From Candidatus Binatia bacterium (lineage in GTDB: Bacteria > Desulfobacterota > Binatia > HRBIN30 > BPIQ01): DNA of 64,000 bases. Below the pieces are notes generated by a model. It made no database searches. It worked only from the letters and a program-made list of their open reading frames with translations, and was not told where the DNA came from. How positions within the stretch are numbered: position 1 is the first letter of the stretch; the number at the start of each line of letters is the position of its first letter. Location of the stretch: NCBI GenBank assembly GCA_026004195.1, contig BPIQ01000001.1, forward strand, positions 310,001 to 374,000, in the 5' to 3' direction. Made by a program: the position numbers and the translations under genes. This document shows positions 55,612 to 64,000 of this stretch, piece by piece.

Positions 55612-55980
55612 ATGCCGCGCGCGAAGAAAACGACCACCAAGGCGAGGAAGAAGAAAAAGAAAAGCCTTCTCGGTGACGATGAGGCGCAGGAACGTGCCTC
55701 CCAGGAGGACCTGCCGAAAGACGAGGCCGGGCGCCGCAAGATCAAGCGCCAGTACGAGGAGCTTCTCAACATCCGGATCGAGAAGCTCAAGGGCCGGATT
55801 CTGAACCGGGAACGGATCAACAAGACGATCGAGGGGATCTACTTCATCTGCGCCGAGTGCCGGAAGGTCTGCCACAATCTGGACGAGGGGCTGGTGGAAG
55901 ACCCGAACAACGTCTACAACCTCTGCGGCGCCTGCGCGAAAGCGAAGGGAAAGGGCAAGCCGGCCCCCTCACCCGCCTGA
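55612..55980 (+). CDS. Lys-rich protein with C-x2-C zinc site
   Basis: 122 residues. The N-terminus is a basic, disordered stretch (KKTTTKARKKKKKSLLGDDE). A helical middle (KIKRQYEELLNIRIEKLKGR) follows, then two C-x2-C knuckles (FICAECRKVCHNL and LCGACAKAKG) likely binding zinc. Histone-H1-like basic tails with a zinc module suggest binding to DNA or RNA, but I recognise no family. AAGGGAG precedes the ATG at 55612. The end overlaps the convergent pseudouridine-synthase gene by 12 bases. Confidence 0.75.
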   Translation: MPRAKKTTTKARKKKKKSLLGDDEAQERASQEDLPKDEAGRRKIKRQYEELLNIRIEKLKGRILNRERINKTIEGIYFICAECRKVCHNLDEGLVEDPNNVYNLCGACAKAKGKGKPAPSPA

Positions 55981-56901
55981 GCGCTCGCCCTTCGTGCGGA
56001 TCTCCTGGAGAGCGCGGGAGAGATCGTCGGGTAGCGGGCTTTCCACGGCGATCCGCTCCCGGCTCGAGGGGTGGTCGAACTCGATGCGTGTCGCGTGGAG
56101 CGCGTGCCGCCCCGGAGCGAGAAGACGCGGGAAGCGGGTCGCTCCGTACCGTTCGTCGCCCACGACCGGGTGCCCGACGCTCGCAAGGTGTACGCGCACC
56201 TGGTGGAGGACGCCCGTCGAGATCGTCACGCGCAAGAGCGTGACCTTTCCGTAGCGCACGACCGGTAGGAACCGGGTCTCCGCGGGACGCCCGCGCTCAC
56301 CCCGTCTCGCGGGCCGCACCACGGAACCTCGCCTCGATCCTCGAACGAGGGGGACGCTCACGCACCCTTCTCCGGCGACGTCTCCTTCCACGAGCGCCCA
56401 GTATTCCTTGCGGACGGAGCGCCGGCGGAAAGCTTCCCTGAGCTCGCGGTAAAGTTCCGGTTTCCGAGCTCCCAGCACGACCCCCGACGTACCGCGGTCG
56501 AGGCGGTGGACGAGGCCGGCCTCTCCGGGCGACGACCCGACACTCCCGAGCTCCGGCCAGCGCCCGAGAAGTCCCGAGGCGAGGCTCACGGGGTCTCCCC
56601 CTGCGACCTGGACCGTGGGAATCCCGGGAGGCTTGTCGAGGGCGAAAAGGTCTCCGTCGTCGTAGAGGAAACGCAGTTCGGGGAGTTCGGCCCTCGGGGG
56701 TTCGAGGCTCCGGAGCAGCTCGTCGGGAAGGCGGATCCGGTCTCCGGGGCGCACCAGCGTACTGCGCGGCACGGCCCGGTCGTTCACGAAGAGCTTCCCC
56801 CGGAAGCGACGTAGCGCCCGGCGGGAAAGACTCGGGACGTGCCGGGCGAGGTACCGATCGAGCCGAGTCGGAGGGCAGCCGTCCTCGACACGGAGCTCCA
56901 T
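55969..56901 (-). CDS. RluA-family pseudouridine synthase
   Basis: Isomerises uridine to pseudouridine in rRNA or tRNA. 310 residues. An S4 RNA-binding domain (RLDRYLARHVPSLSRRAL) is followed by the synthase domain. The catalytic Asp lies in the family signature GLVHRLDRGTSGVVL, and RVTISTGVLHQVRVHLASVG is the usual later motif. RluC or RluD type is likely, but the target uridine is uncertain. The start is ATG 56901 with no strong ribosome-binding site. Confidence 0.92.
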   Translation of the reverse strand: MELRVEDGCPPTRLDRYLARHVPSLSRRALRRFRGKLFVNDRAVPRSTLVRPGDRIRLPDELLRSLEPPRAELPELRFLYDDGDLFALDKPPGIPTVQVAGGDPVSLASGLLGRWPELGSVGSSPGEAGLVHRLDRGTSGVVLGARKPELYRELREAFRRRSVRKEYWALVEGDVAGEGCVSVPLVRGSRRGSVVRPARRGERGRPAETRFLPVVRYGKVTLLRVTISTGVLHQVRVHLASVGHPVVGDERYGATRFPRLLAPGRHALHATRIEFDHPSSRERIAVESPLPDDLSRALQEIRTKGERSGG

Positions 56902-56942
56902 CGAACCCGAGTGTGCCGCGTCCGGAAAGCCGAGAAAAGACT

Positions 56943-57709
56943 TCAGGCTTCCATCTGCTCCCGCACGAGGCGGAAGGCTCGGGCGGAGAAAAGAAGACCG
57001 AAGTGCCCCACGTTGTGGACGCGAATGTGAAAGGCTCCCGGCCAGTACCCCGAGTCCAGGGGGACGAGCGAAGCATCGAAGGTCGAAAAAAGAACGACGG
57101 CCTCGACATCGCGCGGCGCTCGAGGGCCCAGAGTCGTCCGGGCGGAAAACCTCCGGAACCAGAACCTCCAGGGGTAAGCGAGGGTAGGCCGGTGGGGCGT
57201 CCCGAGCGTGACGATACCCCGGAGACGCGAGCCGAGCTCCGGGCGTTCGGCGAGGCCACGGGCGAAAAGCCCGCCGATCCCGTACCCGAGAAGCCACGAC
57301 GACACCGCGGGGTCGCCCCGGCGGGCCACGGTCCGGCAAAGCCCTTCGAGCGCCCCCCGTCGGCCCGGCGGGGGAGCGAGCAGGTGGACCCGGAACCCCT
57401 GCCTGGAGAGGCGCCAGGCGACGATGGAGAGAACACCGGCGCTTCCGGTGTGCCCCGACACGAGAAAGACCTCGCCCTTGCGGGCGTTGCCCCAGGAGCC
57501 GGGCACGAAAAGCCGAAAAGCCAGACGAAGAAAGCAGCGAACGTGGCCAGGCACTCGGCGAGGAAGGTCTGCCAGGGGGGCCGACGGCCGAACTCGTCGT
57601 CCGGGTCGGGCGAGCGCCACCGGCCGAAAGCCGCGGCCTGCAGGTAGAGGACCCCGTTCAGAAAAACGCACGCGCCGAGCACGCCGGCGAGAAGCAGAAA
57701 AACCCGCAT
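56943..57709 (-). pseudogene. Broken alpha/beta hydrolase (lipase-like) gene
   Basis: The ATG at 57709 opens a membrane-anchored N-terminus (VFLLLAGVLGACVFLNGVLY, then WQTFLAECLATFAAFFVWLF). The frame is lost around 57513-57518; a single added base restores RLFVPGSWGNARKGEVFLVS and the rest of a lipase fold to the stop at 56943. The nucleophile elbow normally written G-x-S-x-G reads LLGYGIGGLFAR, so the Ser is Gly. The catalytic-His region NVGHFGLLFS and GIVTLGTPH remain. The frame break together with loss of the nucleophile suggests decay, but a sequencing gap plus an inactive homologue is possible. Confidence 0.65.
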
Positions 57710-57762
57710 CGTCGTCTTTTTCCTGGCAAAGGAGTCGATTTTCTGGGAAAAACTCCGAGGTC

Positions 57763-58830
57763 GTGGGTGATCCCGAACTCTACACGATCGTCATGGCAGG
57801 CGGCCAGGGGACTCGCTTCTGGCCGCTGAGTCGCAGGAACCTTCCGAAACAGGCCCTGAAGATCGGAGGGCGGCGAACGCTCCTGGAGGAGACGCTTTCG
57901 CGGGCGAGGGCTTTCTGCCCCCCGGAGCGCACGCTGATCGTGACGGCGAGAGAGCACGCTCCTCTCGTCCGCCGACTCGCCCGGGGAATTCCGCGGTCGA
58001 ACGTGCTCGTCGAGCCGCGCGGGAGGAACACGGCGCCGTGCATCGCGCTGGCCGCGGCTTGGATCCGCGCGAGGGGACAAGACCCCGTGACCGTCGTTCT
58101 ACCGGCCGACCACCGCATCGGGAACCCCGGGCAGTTTCTCGCTTCGCTGCGGCGGGCCGTCTCCCTCGCACGCAGTCGGGACGTTCTCGTGACCCTGGGT
58201 GTTCGGCCACGCTTTCCCGAAACGGGCTACGGCTACATCGAACTCGGCGAGGAGATCCGCCGGCCGCGCGGCTGGCTCGTCCGGAAGTTCCACGAAAAAC
58301 CCGATCCCGCGACGGCCGCGAAGTACTGCCGGAGCGGAAGGTACCTCTGGAACTCGGGAATTTTCGTCTGGCGGACCTCGGTTTTCTGGGAAGAGCTCTC
58401 CCGCCACGCGCCGGGCGTGGCCGGCCGACTCGAACGTGTCTGGGACTCGGCGCGCCCGGCCCGACGGATCGAGGGGGCCTACCGACGTCTCCCCGCCGTC
58501 TCGGTCGACCACGCCGTCCTCGAACGCACCCGGCGGGCCGCCGTCGTCGCGGCGGACTTTTCCTGGAGCGACGTGGGAAGCTGGGCGGCCATGCCGGATG
58601 TCTGGGGGACGGACCGCCGTGGCAACGCGTCGCGGGGCCGCGTTCTTTTCGTCGACTCGAGCGACAACGTCGTCTTCGCCGGCCGCCGGCTCGTCGCGCT
58701 TCTGGGGGTGGAGCGTCTCGTCGTCGTCGACGCCGGCGACGCGATCCTCGTCTGCCGCCGCGAAAAAGCCCAGGAGGTCCGAAAAGTCGTCGCCGGGTTG
58801 CGCGCGAAGGGACTCGGGCGGTTTTCCTGA
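57763..58830 (+). CDS. manC: Mannose-1-phosphate guanylyltransferase
   Basis: Makes GDP-mannose from mannose-1-phosphate and GTP. 355 residues, single-domain form without the phosphomannose isomerase part. The nucleotidyl-transfer motif is MAGGQGTRFWPLSRRNLPKQ, followed by VLPADHRIG and the FHEKPDPATA, WNSGIFVWR and VDHAVLER segments. The GTG at 57763 has CGAGG upstream. It probably serves the glycan cluster two genes before it, whose GT4 enzymes include mannosyltransferase-like members. Confidence 0.93.
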   Translation: MGDPELYTIVMAGGQGTRFWPLSRRNLPKQALKIGGRRTLLEETLSRARAFCPPERTLIVTAREHAPLVRRLARGIPRSNVLVEPRGRNTAPCIALAAAWIRARGQDPVTVVLPADHRIGNPGQFLASLRRAVSLARSRDVLVTLGVRPRFPETGYGYIELGEEIRRPRGWLVRKFHEKPDPATAAKYCRSGRYLWNSGIFVWRTSVFWEELSRHAPGVAGRLERVWDSARPARRIEGAYRRLPAVSVDHAVLERTRRAAVVAADFSWSDVGSWAAMPDVWGTDRRGNASRGRVLFVDSSDNVVFAGRRLVALLGVERLVVVDAGDAILVCRREKAQEVRKVVAGLRAKGLGRFS

Positions 58831-58884
58831 AGAGTGCGCGCCGCGTCGCGCTCTCGCGCCGACTGTGCTAGGGAAAAGCCGTCC

Positions 58885-61467
58885 ATGAACCTTCCCGTTC
58901 CCCGCCGGTCGAGTCGGCCGTCCCCGCGCGAAGAGCGGCCGCGCTCCCTGCTCGCGGCCTTTTTCCGCTGGGCCACCGCTCACGTGCGCGTCGACGAGGA
59001 CGCGCTCTCGCGTCTGCGCGAGAGGAGCTCGCAGGGAACGGTCGTCTACGTGATGCGCTACCGCTCGGTGGTGGATTTCCTCGCGGCGAGAGCCGTCCTG
59101 GAAAGGCTCGGCCTCCCGGTCCCCCGTGCGGCGAACGACGTCCCGGCCTTCCTGGTGGAACCGCTGCGGGCAGCGTGGGCGCAGGTTCGTGCACTCTGGA
59201 GAAAGACGCGGACGACACAGTCCGGAAGGAAGGCCGACCCCGCCGAGGAACTCTGCCGTTCGGTGTCCGCGGGGCAAAGCGTGCTCGTGTTCACCCGGGC
59301 GCGTCCCGCGGGCATCGAGGCATTCGGCGGTGCGAAGGCACTGGCCGCTGCCGCTCGCAGCGGTTCGCCGTACCTCCAGCGGATCGTCGAGGAAGTTTGG
59401 CGCGAGAGGACGCCGGTTTTCGTCGTCCCCCTCGCGCTGCTGCGGGGCAAGGGATTCCGGCGTCGGGAGTCTCGCATCGTGACGCTTCTCTACACCGTGC
59501 AGGAGGCTCCCGGCGAATTCCGCCGACTGCTTTCCCTCCTGTGGAACCGGCACGACACCCAGCTCAGCGTCGGTTCCGAAATCTTCCTGCCGGACTTTCT
59601 CGAGCTCCACCGGGGCGAGGAAGACGAGCGCATCGTGGCCCGCCTGGTTCGCACCGTGAACGTCTTTCTCCACGGCGAAGAGCGCACGGTCTGGGGCCCG
59701 CCGCTCCGGCCCAAGCGCGAGGTGCGGCGGCGGGTGCTCGCGAGCGACGAGGTCCGGGAAGCGGTGCGGTGCGTCGCGACGCAACGAGGGGAGCCCGAAG
59801 CACGAGTCTGGCGTACGGCGGGTCGGATGTTCCACGAAATGGCGGCCAACTTCCACCCCGTGTACTTCTCGATCCTCGAATTCGCCTTCAACCGCATCTG
59901 GCCGCGGATCTTCCAGGGGCTCGAGTACACGGGTCTCGAAAGAGTCGTCGGTGCCATCAAGCGGGGGCCCGTCGTTCTCGTTCCCTGCCACAGGAGCCAC
60001 TTCGACTACCTCTTTCTCTCCTACATCTTCCACAACAACTACCTGAGCCCGCCCCACATCGCCGCCGGGATCAACCTCGCCTTCTGGCCGATCGGACCGC
60101 TCTTCCGGGGAGCCGGGGCGTTCTTCATCCGTAGGAAGTTCGACGACGACCCGCTCTACAAGGCGGTCTTCCGCGCGTACCTCTCCTACCTTCTCCACGA
60201 AGGCTACACGCTGGAGTTCTTCATCGAGGGCGGGAGGAGCAGGACGGGAAAGCTCCTGCCCGCACGCCTCGGCATGCTCTCGGCGATCGTTCAGAGTTAC
60301 GCCCGGGGAGTCCGGAAGGACGTGTTCCTCGTGCCGGTCTCCCTGCACTACGGCCGGATCGTCGAGGAGGAAAGCTACTCGCGCGAACTCGAGGGTGCGG
60401 AAAAGGAAAGGGAATCTTTTTGGGGGCTCGTCCGGGCGCGAAGGGTGCTTCGCCAGAAGTACGGGACGGCTTACGTGACCTTCGGGGAGCCGATCTCTCT
60501 CGAAGCCGAGCTCGGAGACAGAAAAGAACGGCTCCGCCGCACGAAGGAGGACCGGGAAGCCGAACGCGAGCACCGGGCTTTCGTCCAGAAGCTCGCCTTC
60601 CGGTTGCTCCGGGAGATCGACCGGATCGCGATCGTGGGTGCCACGTCGGTGAGCGCCACGGTGCTGCTGTCGGCCGAGCGACCGGCCCTCCGGAGAGAGG
60701 ACTTCCTCGCCCGTGCCTTCGCCCTCGTCGATTTTTTGCGCTCCCGCGGCGTTCGATTCACGGCCGCACTGGAGCGCAACCTTCGGAACGACTTCGCGGA
60801 GAGCGTCGATTTTCTCCAGGGCGCGGGTTTGCTCCGGTCCTTTTCGGACGCGGACGGGACCGTGCTCTACGTGCCCGAAGCCAAGCGACTCGCCCTCGAC
60901 TATTACAAGAACAACACGATCCACTTCTTCCTCGTGCTGGCCCTCTACCACGAGAGCCTTTTGCGCCGCGACGCGACCGTGGAAGAAAACGTCCGCTGGT
61001 GGCTCGACCTCTACCGGTGGGAGTTCCCGCTCCCGGACCGGGAAGAGCTGGCGAGGGAACTCGGGGAGGTACGGGAATACACCCGAGCGGCCGGAGCCGC
61101 GGCCGAACCCGGGAGCCTCCGGGAGGACCACCCCCTCGTTCGCGTCACCGCGCACCTGCTCGGAAATTTCCGCGAAGCCTACTGGATCGCGGCCCGGACC
61201 CTGCGCGAGCTCGAGGCTCCGACCGGGCGGCGACATCTCCTGGAAGCCATGCGGTCGAGGTACCGCACGGCCCTTCTTCTGAGAGAGGCCGTGCGCCCGG
61301 AGGGAAACACCGTGGCGACGCTCGGCAACGCGATCGAGCGCTTTCGGGAAATGGGTTTTCTCGAGGTCGTGGGCGAGAAGAAACGGGAGCCCGTCTACGG
61401 TCGCGGACCCGCGTGGGAAGACCTTCCCGCGTTCGTGGCCCACCTCGAAGGAAGGAGGAGCCGTTGA
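58885..61467 (+). CDS. plsB: Glycerol-3-phosphate acyltransferase, PlsB type
   Basis: First acylation in phospholipid synthesis, at the inner membrane. 860 residues, the usual PlsB size. The catalytic HxSxxD motif is in VPCHRSHFDYLFLS near residue 375. Others are GAFFIRR, FIEGGRSRTGKLL and VPVSLHYGRIVEE (the four acyltransferase blocks). The long helical N-terminal half is diverged from E. coli PlsB. The ATG at 58885 is taken in preference to a GTG-led extension at 58834. Confidence 0.93.
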   Translation: MNLPVPRRSSRPSPREERPRSLLAAFFRWATAHVRVDEDALSRLRERSSQGTVVYVMRYRSVVDFLAARAVLERLGLPVPRAANDVPAFLVEPLRAAWAQVRALWRKTRTTQSGRKADPAEELCRSVSAGQSVLVFTRARPAGIEAFGGAKALAAAARSGSPYLQRIVEEVWRERTPVFVVPLALLRGKGFRRRESRIVTLLYTVQEAPGEFRRLLSLLWNRHDTQLSVGSEIFLPDFLELHRGEEDERIVARLVRTVNVFLHGEERTVWGPPLRPKREVRRRVLASDEVREAVRCVATQRGEPEARVWRTAGRMFHEMAANFHPVYFSILEFAFNRIWPRIFQGLEYTGLERVVGAIKRGPVVLVPCHRSHFDYLFLSYIFHNNYLSPPHIAAGINLAFWPIGPLFRGAGAFFIRRKFDDDPLYKAVFRAYLSYLLHEGYTLEFFIEGGRSRTGKLLPARLGMLSAIVQSYARGVRKDVFLVPVSLHYGRIVEEESYSRELEGAEKERESFWGLVRARRVLRQKYGTAYVTFGEPISLEAELGDRKERLRRTKEDREAEREHRAFVQKLAFRLLREIDRIAIVGATSVSATVLLSAERPALRREDFLARAFALVDFLRSRGVRFTAALERNLRNDFAESVDFLQGAGLLRSFSDADGTVLYVPEAKRLALDYYKNNTIHFFLVLALYHESLLRRDATVEENVRWWLDLYRWEFPLPDREELARELGEVREYTRAAGAAAEPGSLREDHPLVRVTAHLLGNFREAYWIAARTLRELEAPTGRRHLLEAMRSRYRTALLLREAVRPEGNTVATLGNAIERFREMGFLEVVGEKKREPVYGRGPAWEDLPAFVAHLEGRRSR

Positions 61468-61493
61468 CTTCGGGGCGCCCGGATTCGTAAGCT
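61464..61493 (+). promoter_or_regulatory. Promoter for the DUF151-PDZ lipoprotein gene
   Basis: TTGACT (61464-61469), an 18-base spacer and TAAGCT (61488-61493), immediately after the plsB coding region. Transcription would start near 61500, about 24 bases before the ATG at 61524. Confidence 0.5.
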
Positions 61494-61523
61494 GGTTCGC
61501 ATCGCGGCTGCCTGCGTGACGCC

Positions 61524-62279
61524 ATGACGCGCCTTCGTCTTTGCCTCGGAGTTCTGCTTTTCTGTGCCGCTTGCGGCAGCTCGCCACCGTCCGAGGTCGA
61601 GGTGAAGGTGAAAAACGTCGCCGTCGACAAGACCTCGGGGGCGCCCGTCGTGTTTCTCGAGGAAATCGGCGGGACGCGCGTGCTTCCGATCTGGGTCGGT
61701 TTCGCCGAGGCGCAAGCGATCGCCATGCAAATGGAAGGAGTCAAGCCTCCGCGCCCGATGACGCACGACTTGATGAAAAGCGTCATGGAGCGCTCCGGCG
61801 TGACGCTCGAGCGGGTCGTCATCGTGGACCTGCGCGAGAACACCTACTACGCGCGGCTCGAGCTCAAGAGCGGAGGCCGATCCATCTCGGTCGACAGCCG
61901 CCCGAGCGACGCGATCGCGCTGGCCATCCGCTTCGAGAGGCCCATCTTCGTCGCTCCCGAGCTTCTCCGGGGCTCGGCGGGCGGCGACGTCGTCGCGTCG
62001 AGCTCCGAGGTCGCTCGCGTGCGCGGAGTCACGGTACAGGAGCTCTCGGGAGAGCTCGCCGAACACTTCGGCGTCGCCTCGGGTGGGGGCCTCCTCGTCT
62101 CGGCCGTGGAAGGCAGGCGACCCTTGCGGCGCGGCGACCTGATCGTGGAGGCCGAAGGACGGCCGGTCAGGAACGCGGCGGAATTCGCGAGCATGGTGGC
62201 TCGCCTGGGCGAGAAGCCCGTACGACTCCTCGTCCGCAGAGGGTCGCGAACGGTACGGGTGGAGCTTCCCGGGCCGTAG
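61524..62279 (+). CDS. Lipoprotein with bifunctional-nuclease-like and PDZ domains
   Basis: 251 residues. A lipoprotein signal (LRLCLGVLLFCAACGSS) ends in A-A-C. Residues about 25-150 are a DUF151/BFN domain (EEIGGTRVLPIWVGFAEAQA, MTHDLMKSVMERSGVTLERV, SVDSRPSDAIALAIRF). A degenerate PDZ domain follows (SAVEGRRPLRRGDLIVEAEG). DUF151 was first described as having nuclease activity in plants; in this exported setting a nuclease role is doubtful and a protein-binding or protease-adaptor role is as likely. It stands alone with its own promoter. Confidence 0.8.
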   Translation: MTRLRLCLGVLLFCAACGSSPPSEVEVKVKNVAVDKTSGAPVVFLEEIGGTRVLPIWVGFAEAQAIAMQMEGVKPPRPMTHDLMKSVMERSGVTLERVVIVDLRENTYYARLELKSGGRSISVDSRPSDAIALAIRFERPIFVAPELLRGSAGGDVVASSSEVARVRGVTVQELSGELAEHFGVASGGGLLVSAVEGRRPLRRGDLIVEAEGRPVRNAAEFASMVARLGEKPVRLLVRRGSRTVRVELPGP

Positions 62280-62304
62280 CGTCTCGACGGCCGCACGGGG
62301 AGCG

Positions 62305-62333
62305 TTGACTTGATCGTGCCCCTATATTAATCG
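62305..62333 (+). promoter_or_regulatory. Candidate promoter for the Rieske/cytochrome b operon
   Basis: TTGACT (62305-62310) and an AT-rich stretch TATATTAATC (62323-62332). Spacing to a good -10 is not ideal: TATATT is 12 bases away, and the 17-base position gives TAATCG. The same CGTTGACTT precedes two other promoters nearby. Confidence 0.4.
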
Positions 62334-62405
62334 GCCGGAATTACGACGGACTCGGAGCGAAACAACCTGGAGGAACGCGAGGTCGAGAGGCAGGTCGAAG
62401 AGCAC

Positions 62406-62696
62406 GTGCGCGCTATCGCGCGCCTTCTGAACAGCCTGCCGCGAGACGCGCGAGAGGAGTTACGAGACTACGCGGGGCATCTGCTTCGAGAGGAGACGGA
62501 GGAAGCCGACAGGGGAGAGGGTGTAGGTCGGACGAGAGAACGGGTACGCAGCTTCAACGCCTTCGGGATCGCGATCCCCGTCGTGCTCGTCGGCGCCGTC
62601 CTCATGGCGTTGTTTCCGCCGATCGGCGTACTCCTCCTGGTCGTGGGTGCGGGGCTCTTCGGTTGGGGAATCCTGGCGGCGCTCTGGGGGCGGTGA
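62406..62696 (+). CDS. Small membrane protein upstream of the Rieske gene
   Basis: 96 residues from GTG 62406. A charged helical N-terminus (RAIARLLNSLPRDAREELRD) is followed by two hydrophobic stretches (IAIPVVLVGAVLMALFPPIG and VLLLVVGAGLFGWGILAALW). The frame stays open and charged upstream to about 62340 (reading NLEEREVERQVEEHV), without ATG, GTG or TTG, so an unusual start such as CTG 62367 is possible. It ends 31 bases before the Rieske gene and may be an accessory of the cytochrome bc complex. No family recognised. Confidence 0.65.
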   Translation: MRAIARLLNSLPRDAREELRDYAGHLLREETEEADRGEGVGRTRERVRSFNAFGIAIPVVLVGAVLMALFPPIGVLLLVVGAGLFGWGILAALWGR

Positions 62697-62727
62697 CCGA
62701 GCTTGCAAGTCGAGCGAGGCAAGCGGA

Positions 62728-63321
62728 ATGGCGAAAAAGCAGTTGAGCGCCGAGGAGCTCGCGGAGCTCCAGAAAAGGCGCCGGGAAGAACAGGAACGCG
62801 AACGCGCGAAGCGTCTTCGCGAACACGCCCGGCGGCCGAGCCTCTGGTCCCGGCGTGACTTCTTCGGACGCCTCGGCTGGGGAGGGTTCGGTGTCTTTTC
62901 GGGCCTCGCGCTCCTGAGCGCCATTCGCTCGGCGTTTCCCAGGGTACTCTTCACTCCGCCGGCCACCTTCAAGGCGGGCTTTCCGAGCGACTATGCGGTC
63001 GGAGAAGTCAGCGAACGCTTCAAGAAGGAGTACCGGGTCTGGATCGTGCGAGAGCCCGACGGCTTCTACGCGCTCTTCGCGAAATGCACGCACCTGGGTT
63101 GCACGCCGAGGTGGCTGCCGGTCGAGCAGAAATTCAAGTGTCCTTGTCACGGGAGCGGATTCCGGAAATCCGGAATCAACTTCGAGGGACCGGCGCCCCG
63201 GGCCCTCGAGCGCTTCCGCATCACGCTGGCCGACGACGGACAGATCCTGATCGACCGGAGCGTCAAGTACCTCTACGAAAAAGGGGAGTGGGACCGGCCG
63301 GGAGCCTTTCTCCGAGTCTGA
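62728..63321 (+). CDS. Rieske 2Fe-2S protein, Tat-exported
   Basis: 197 residues. A charged cytoplasmic N-terminus ([19 protein letters not shown]) is followed by a twin-arginine signal ([10 protein letters not shown]) and a hydrophobic anchor ([17 protein letters not shown]). The cluster-binding motifs are CTHLGCTP and CPCHGSGF, with both His and Cys pairs intact. It passes electrons from quinol, via the cytochrome b encoded next, to a c-type or copper acceptor in the bc-type complex. Confidence 0.95.
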   Translation: MAKKQLSAEELAELQKRRREEQERERAKRLREHARRPSLWSRRDFFGRLGWGGFGVFSGLALLSAIRSAFPRVLFTPPATFKAGFPSDYAVGEVSERFKKEYRVWIVREPDGFYALFAKCTHLGCTPRWLPVEQKFKCPCHGSGFRKSGINFEGPAPRALERFRITLADDGQILIDRSVKYLYEKGEWDRPGAFLRV

Positions 63322-63349
63322 GTTTCGTCCACCGGGAGTCGAGAAAGCC

Positions 63350-64000
63350 ATGAGTCGTTGGGAAGAGTTCAAGCGGCAGATCACGGAATCGCAGGTCTGG
63401 CAGTCCATCTTTCGCCACGGCTACGACGACACCCCGCGGAACCGGGTTCTCATGGTGTCGGGGAACGTGTGGCTGCACCTCCACCCCTCGAAGGTCCGCC
63501 GCCACGCGGTACGCCTGCGCTTCACCTGGTGCATGGGCGGCATCACGTTTCTCATGTTTCTCGTGACGGTCGTCACGGGCATCTACCTCATGTTCTACTA
63601 CCGCCCTACGGCCGAGTACGCCTACGCGGACATGAAATACCTCGAGTTCGACATGCCGTTCGGCATGCTCATGCGGAACATGCACCGATGGGCCGCTCAC
63701 GGGATGGTCATCGCCGTGTGGCTCCACATGTTCCGCGTGTTTCTGACCGGTTCCTACAAGCCGCCGCGGGAGTTCAACTGGGTCGTCGGCGTGATTCTGC
63801 TCGTCCTCACGCTCCTTCTGAGCTTCACGGGATACCTGCTGCCCTGGGATCAGCTTTCCATCTGGGCCGTCACCGTGGGCTCGAACATGGGAGCCGCGAC
63901 GCCGCTTCTGGGACACCAGGGGCCCTTCCACGAGTTCTTCGGGGTCAACCCCATCTACGACGCGCGCGCCTTCCTCTTCGGCGGAGGAGAGATCGGGTCC
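63350..64000 (+). CDS. Cytochrome b subunit of a bc-type complex, truncated at the window edge
   Basis: 217 codons visible. Four hydrophobic helices are present. Heme ligands and surroundings include [20 protein letters not shown] and the helix [20 protein letters not shown], which is the b6-type PetB/QcrB pattern. [15 protein letters not shown] is the usual loop. GGGAG precedes the ATG at 63350. The quinone-site half (PEWY/PDWY region) and any split into PetB plus PetD lie beyond base 64000, so complex type is not settled. Confidence 0.95.
   Translation, partial: MSRWEEFKRQITESQVWQSIFRHGYDDTPRNRVLMVSGNVWLHLHPSKVRRHAVRLRFTWCMGGITFLMFLVTVVTGIYLMFYYRPTAEYAYADMKYLEFDMPFGMLMRNMHRWAAHGMVIAVWLHMFRVFLTGSYKPPREFNWVVGVILLVLTLLLSFTGYLLPWDQLSIWAVTVGSNMGAATPLLGHQGPFHEFFGVNPIYDARAFLFGGGEIGS

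Noticed and set aside
57505-57520. Programmed -1 frameshift in the hydrolase gene
   Set aside because: No slippery heptamer fits the required shift; a missing base explains the pattern more simply.

Overview
The window is very GC-rich (by eye about two thirds G+C or more), tightly packed, and uses many GTG and TTG starts with 4-base ATGA/GTGA stop-start overlaps. The genes point to an uncultured-type Gram-negative, respiring bacterium: lipoproteins, PlsB, a Rieske/cytochrome b pair, a sigma54 activator, O-antigen-style glycan genes, a CdaA c-di-AMP synthase, and an LLM-class (possibly F420-dependent) oxidoreductase. This mix fits deltaproteobacteria-like lineages (Desulfobacterota, Myxococcota, Binatota). 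That placement is inference; there is no rRNA gene here. I saw no tRNA, rRNA, CRISPR array, insertion sequence or phage gene.

Layout. 1-13 kb: housekeeping islands on both strands. These are an M3 peptidase coupled to a partial MFS transporter, cysC, an LLM oxidoreductase with gpmA, nadB, a lytic transglycosylase, pgsA, a lipoprotein, a methyltransferase and a 3'-5' exonuclease. 12.9-16.4 kb: a minus-strand two-component system (soluble histidine kinase, then an NtrC-type activator) followed by a degenerate stand-alone receiver. The activator's DNA-binding domain is displaced by a frameshift. 16.4-21 kb: a cupredoxin, uvrB, and a murA with Asp in place of the fosfomycin-target Cys.

21-37.3 kb is one long plus-strand gene train: tilS, ftsH, cdaA, cdaR, glmM, pdxJ, nnr, tsaE, lysC, cimA, a cysteine desulfurase, mnmA, mtaB and rnc. 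Most neighbours overlap by 4-10 bases. It joins c-di-AMP and cell-wall precursor synthesis to five tRNA-anticodon modification genes. A very strong sigma70-type promoter at 37.38 kb then drives a secreted-protein gene that now carries three single-base frameshifts.

38.2-55.4 kb is the surface-glycan region. It has a GT-C-like membrane protein on the minus strand, then a plus-strand run of seven glycosyltransferases, a methyltransferase and a flippase. A second methyltransferase, a radical SAM/SPASM enzyme, a truncated paralogue of that enzyme, a lipoprotein, a sulfatase-fold enzyme with Thr at the nucleophile position, and wecB follow. manC at 57.8 kb probably supplies GDP-mannose to the same pathway.

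55.4-64 kb: two small zinc-ribbon proteins, an RluA-type pseudouridine synthase, a broken alpha/beta-hydrolase gene, manC, plsB, a DUF151-PDZ lipoprotein, a small membrane protein, a Tat-exported Rieske protein, and the start of a cytochrome b that runs off the edge. Three genes carry apparent single-base indels in or near C/G runs (13.47, 37.77-38.06 and 57.51 kb). Sequencing error and real decay cannot be told apart from the sequence alone.
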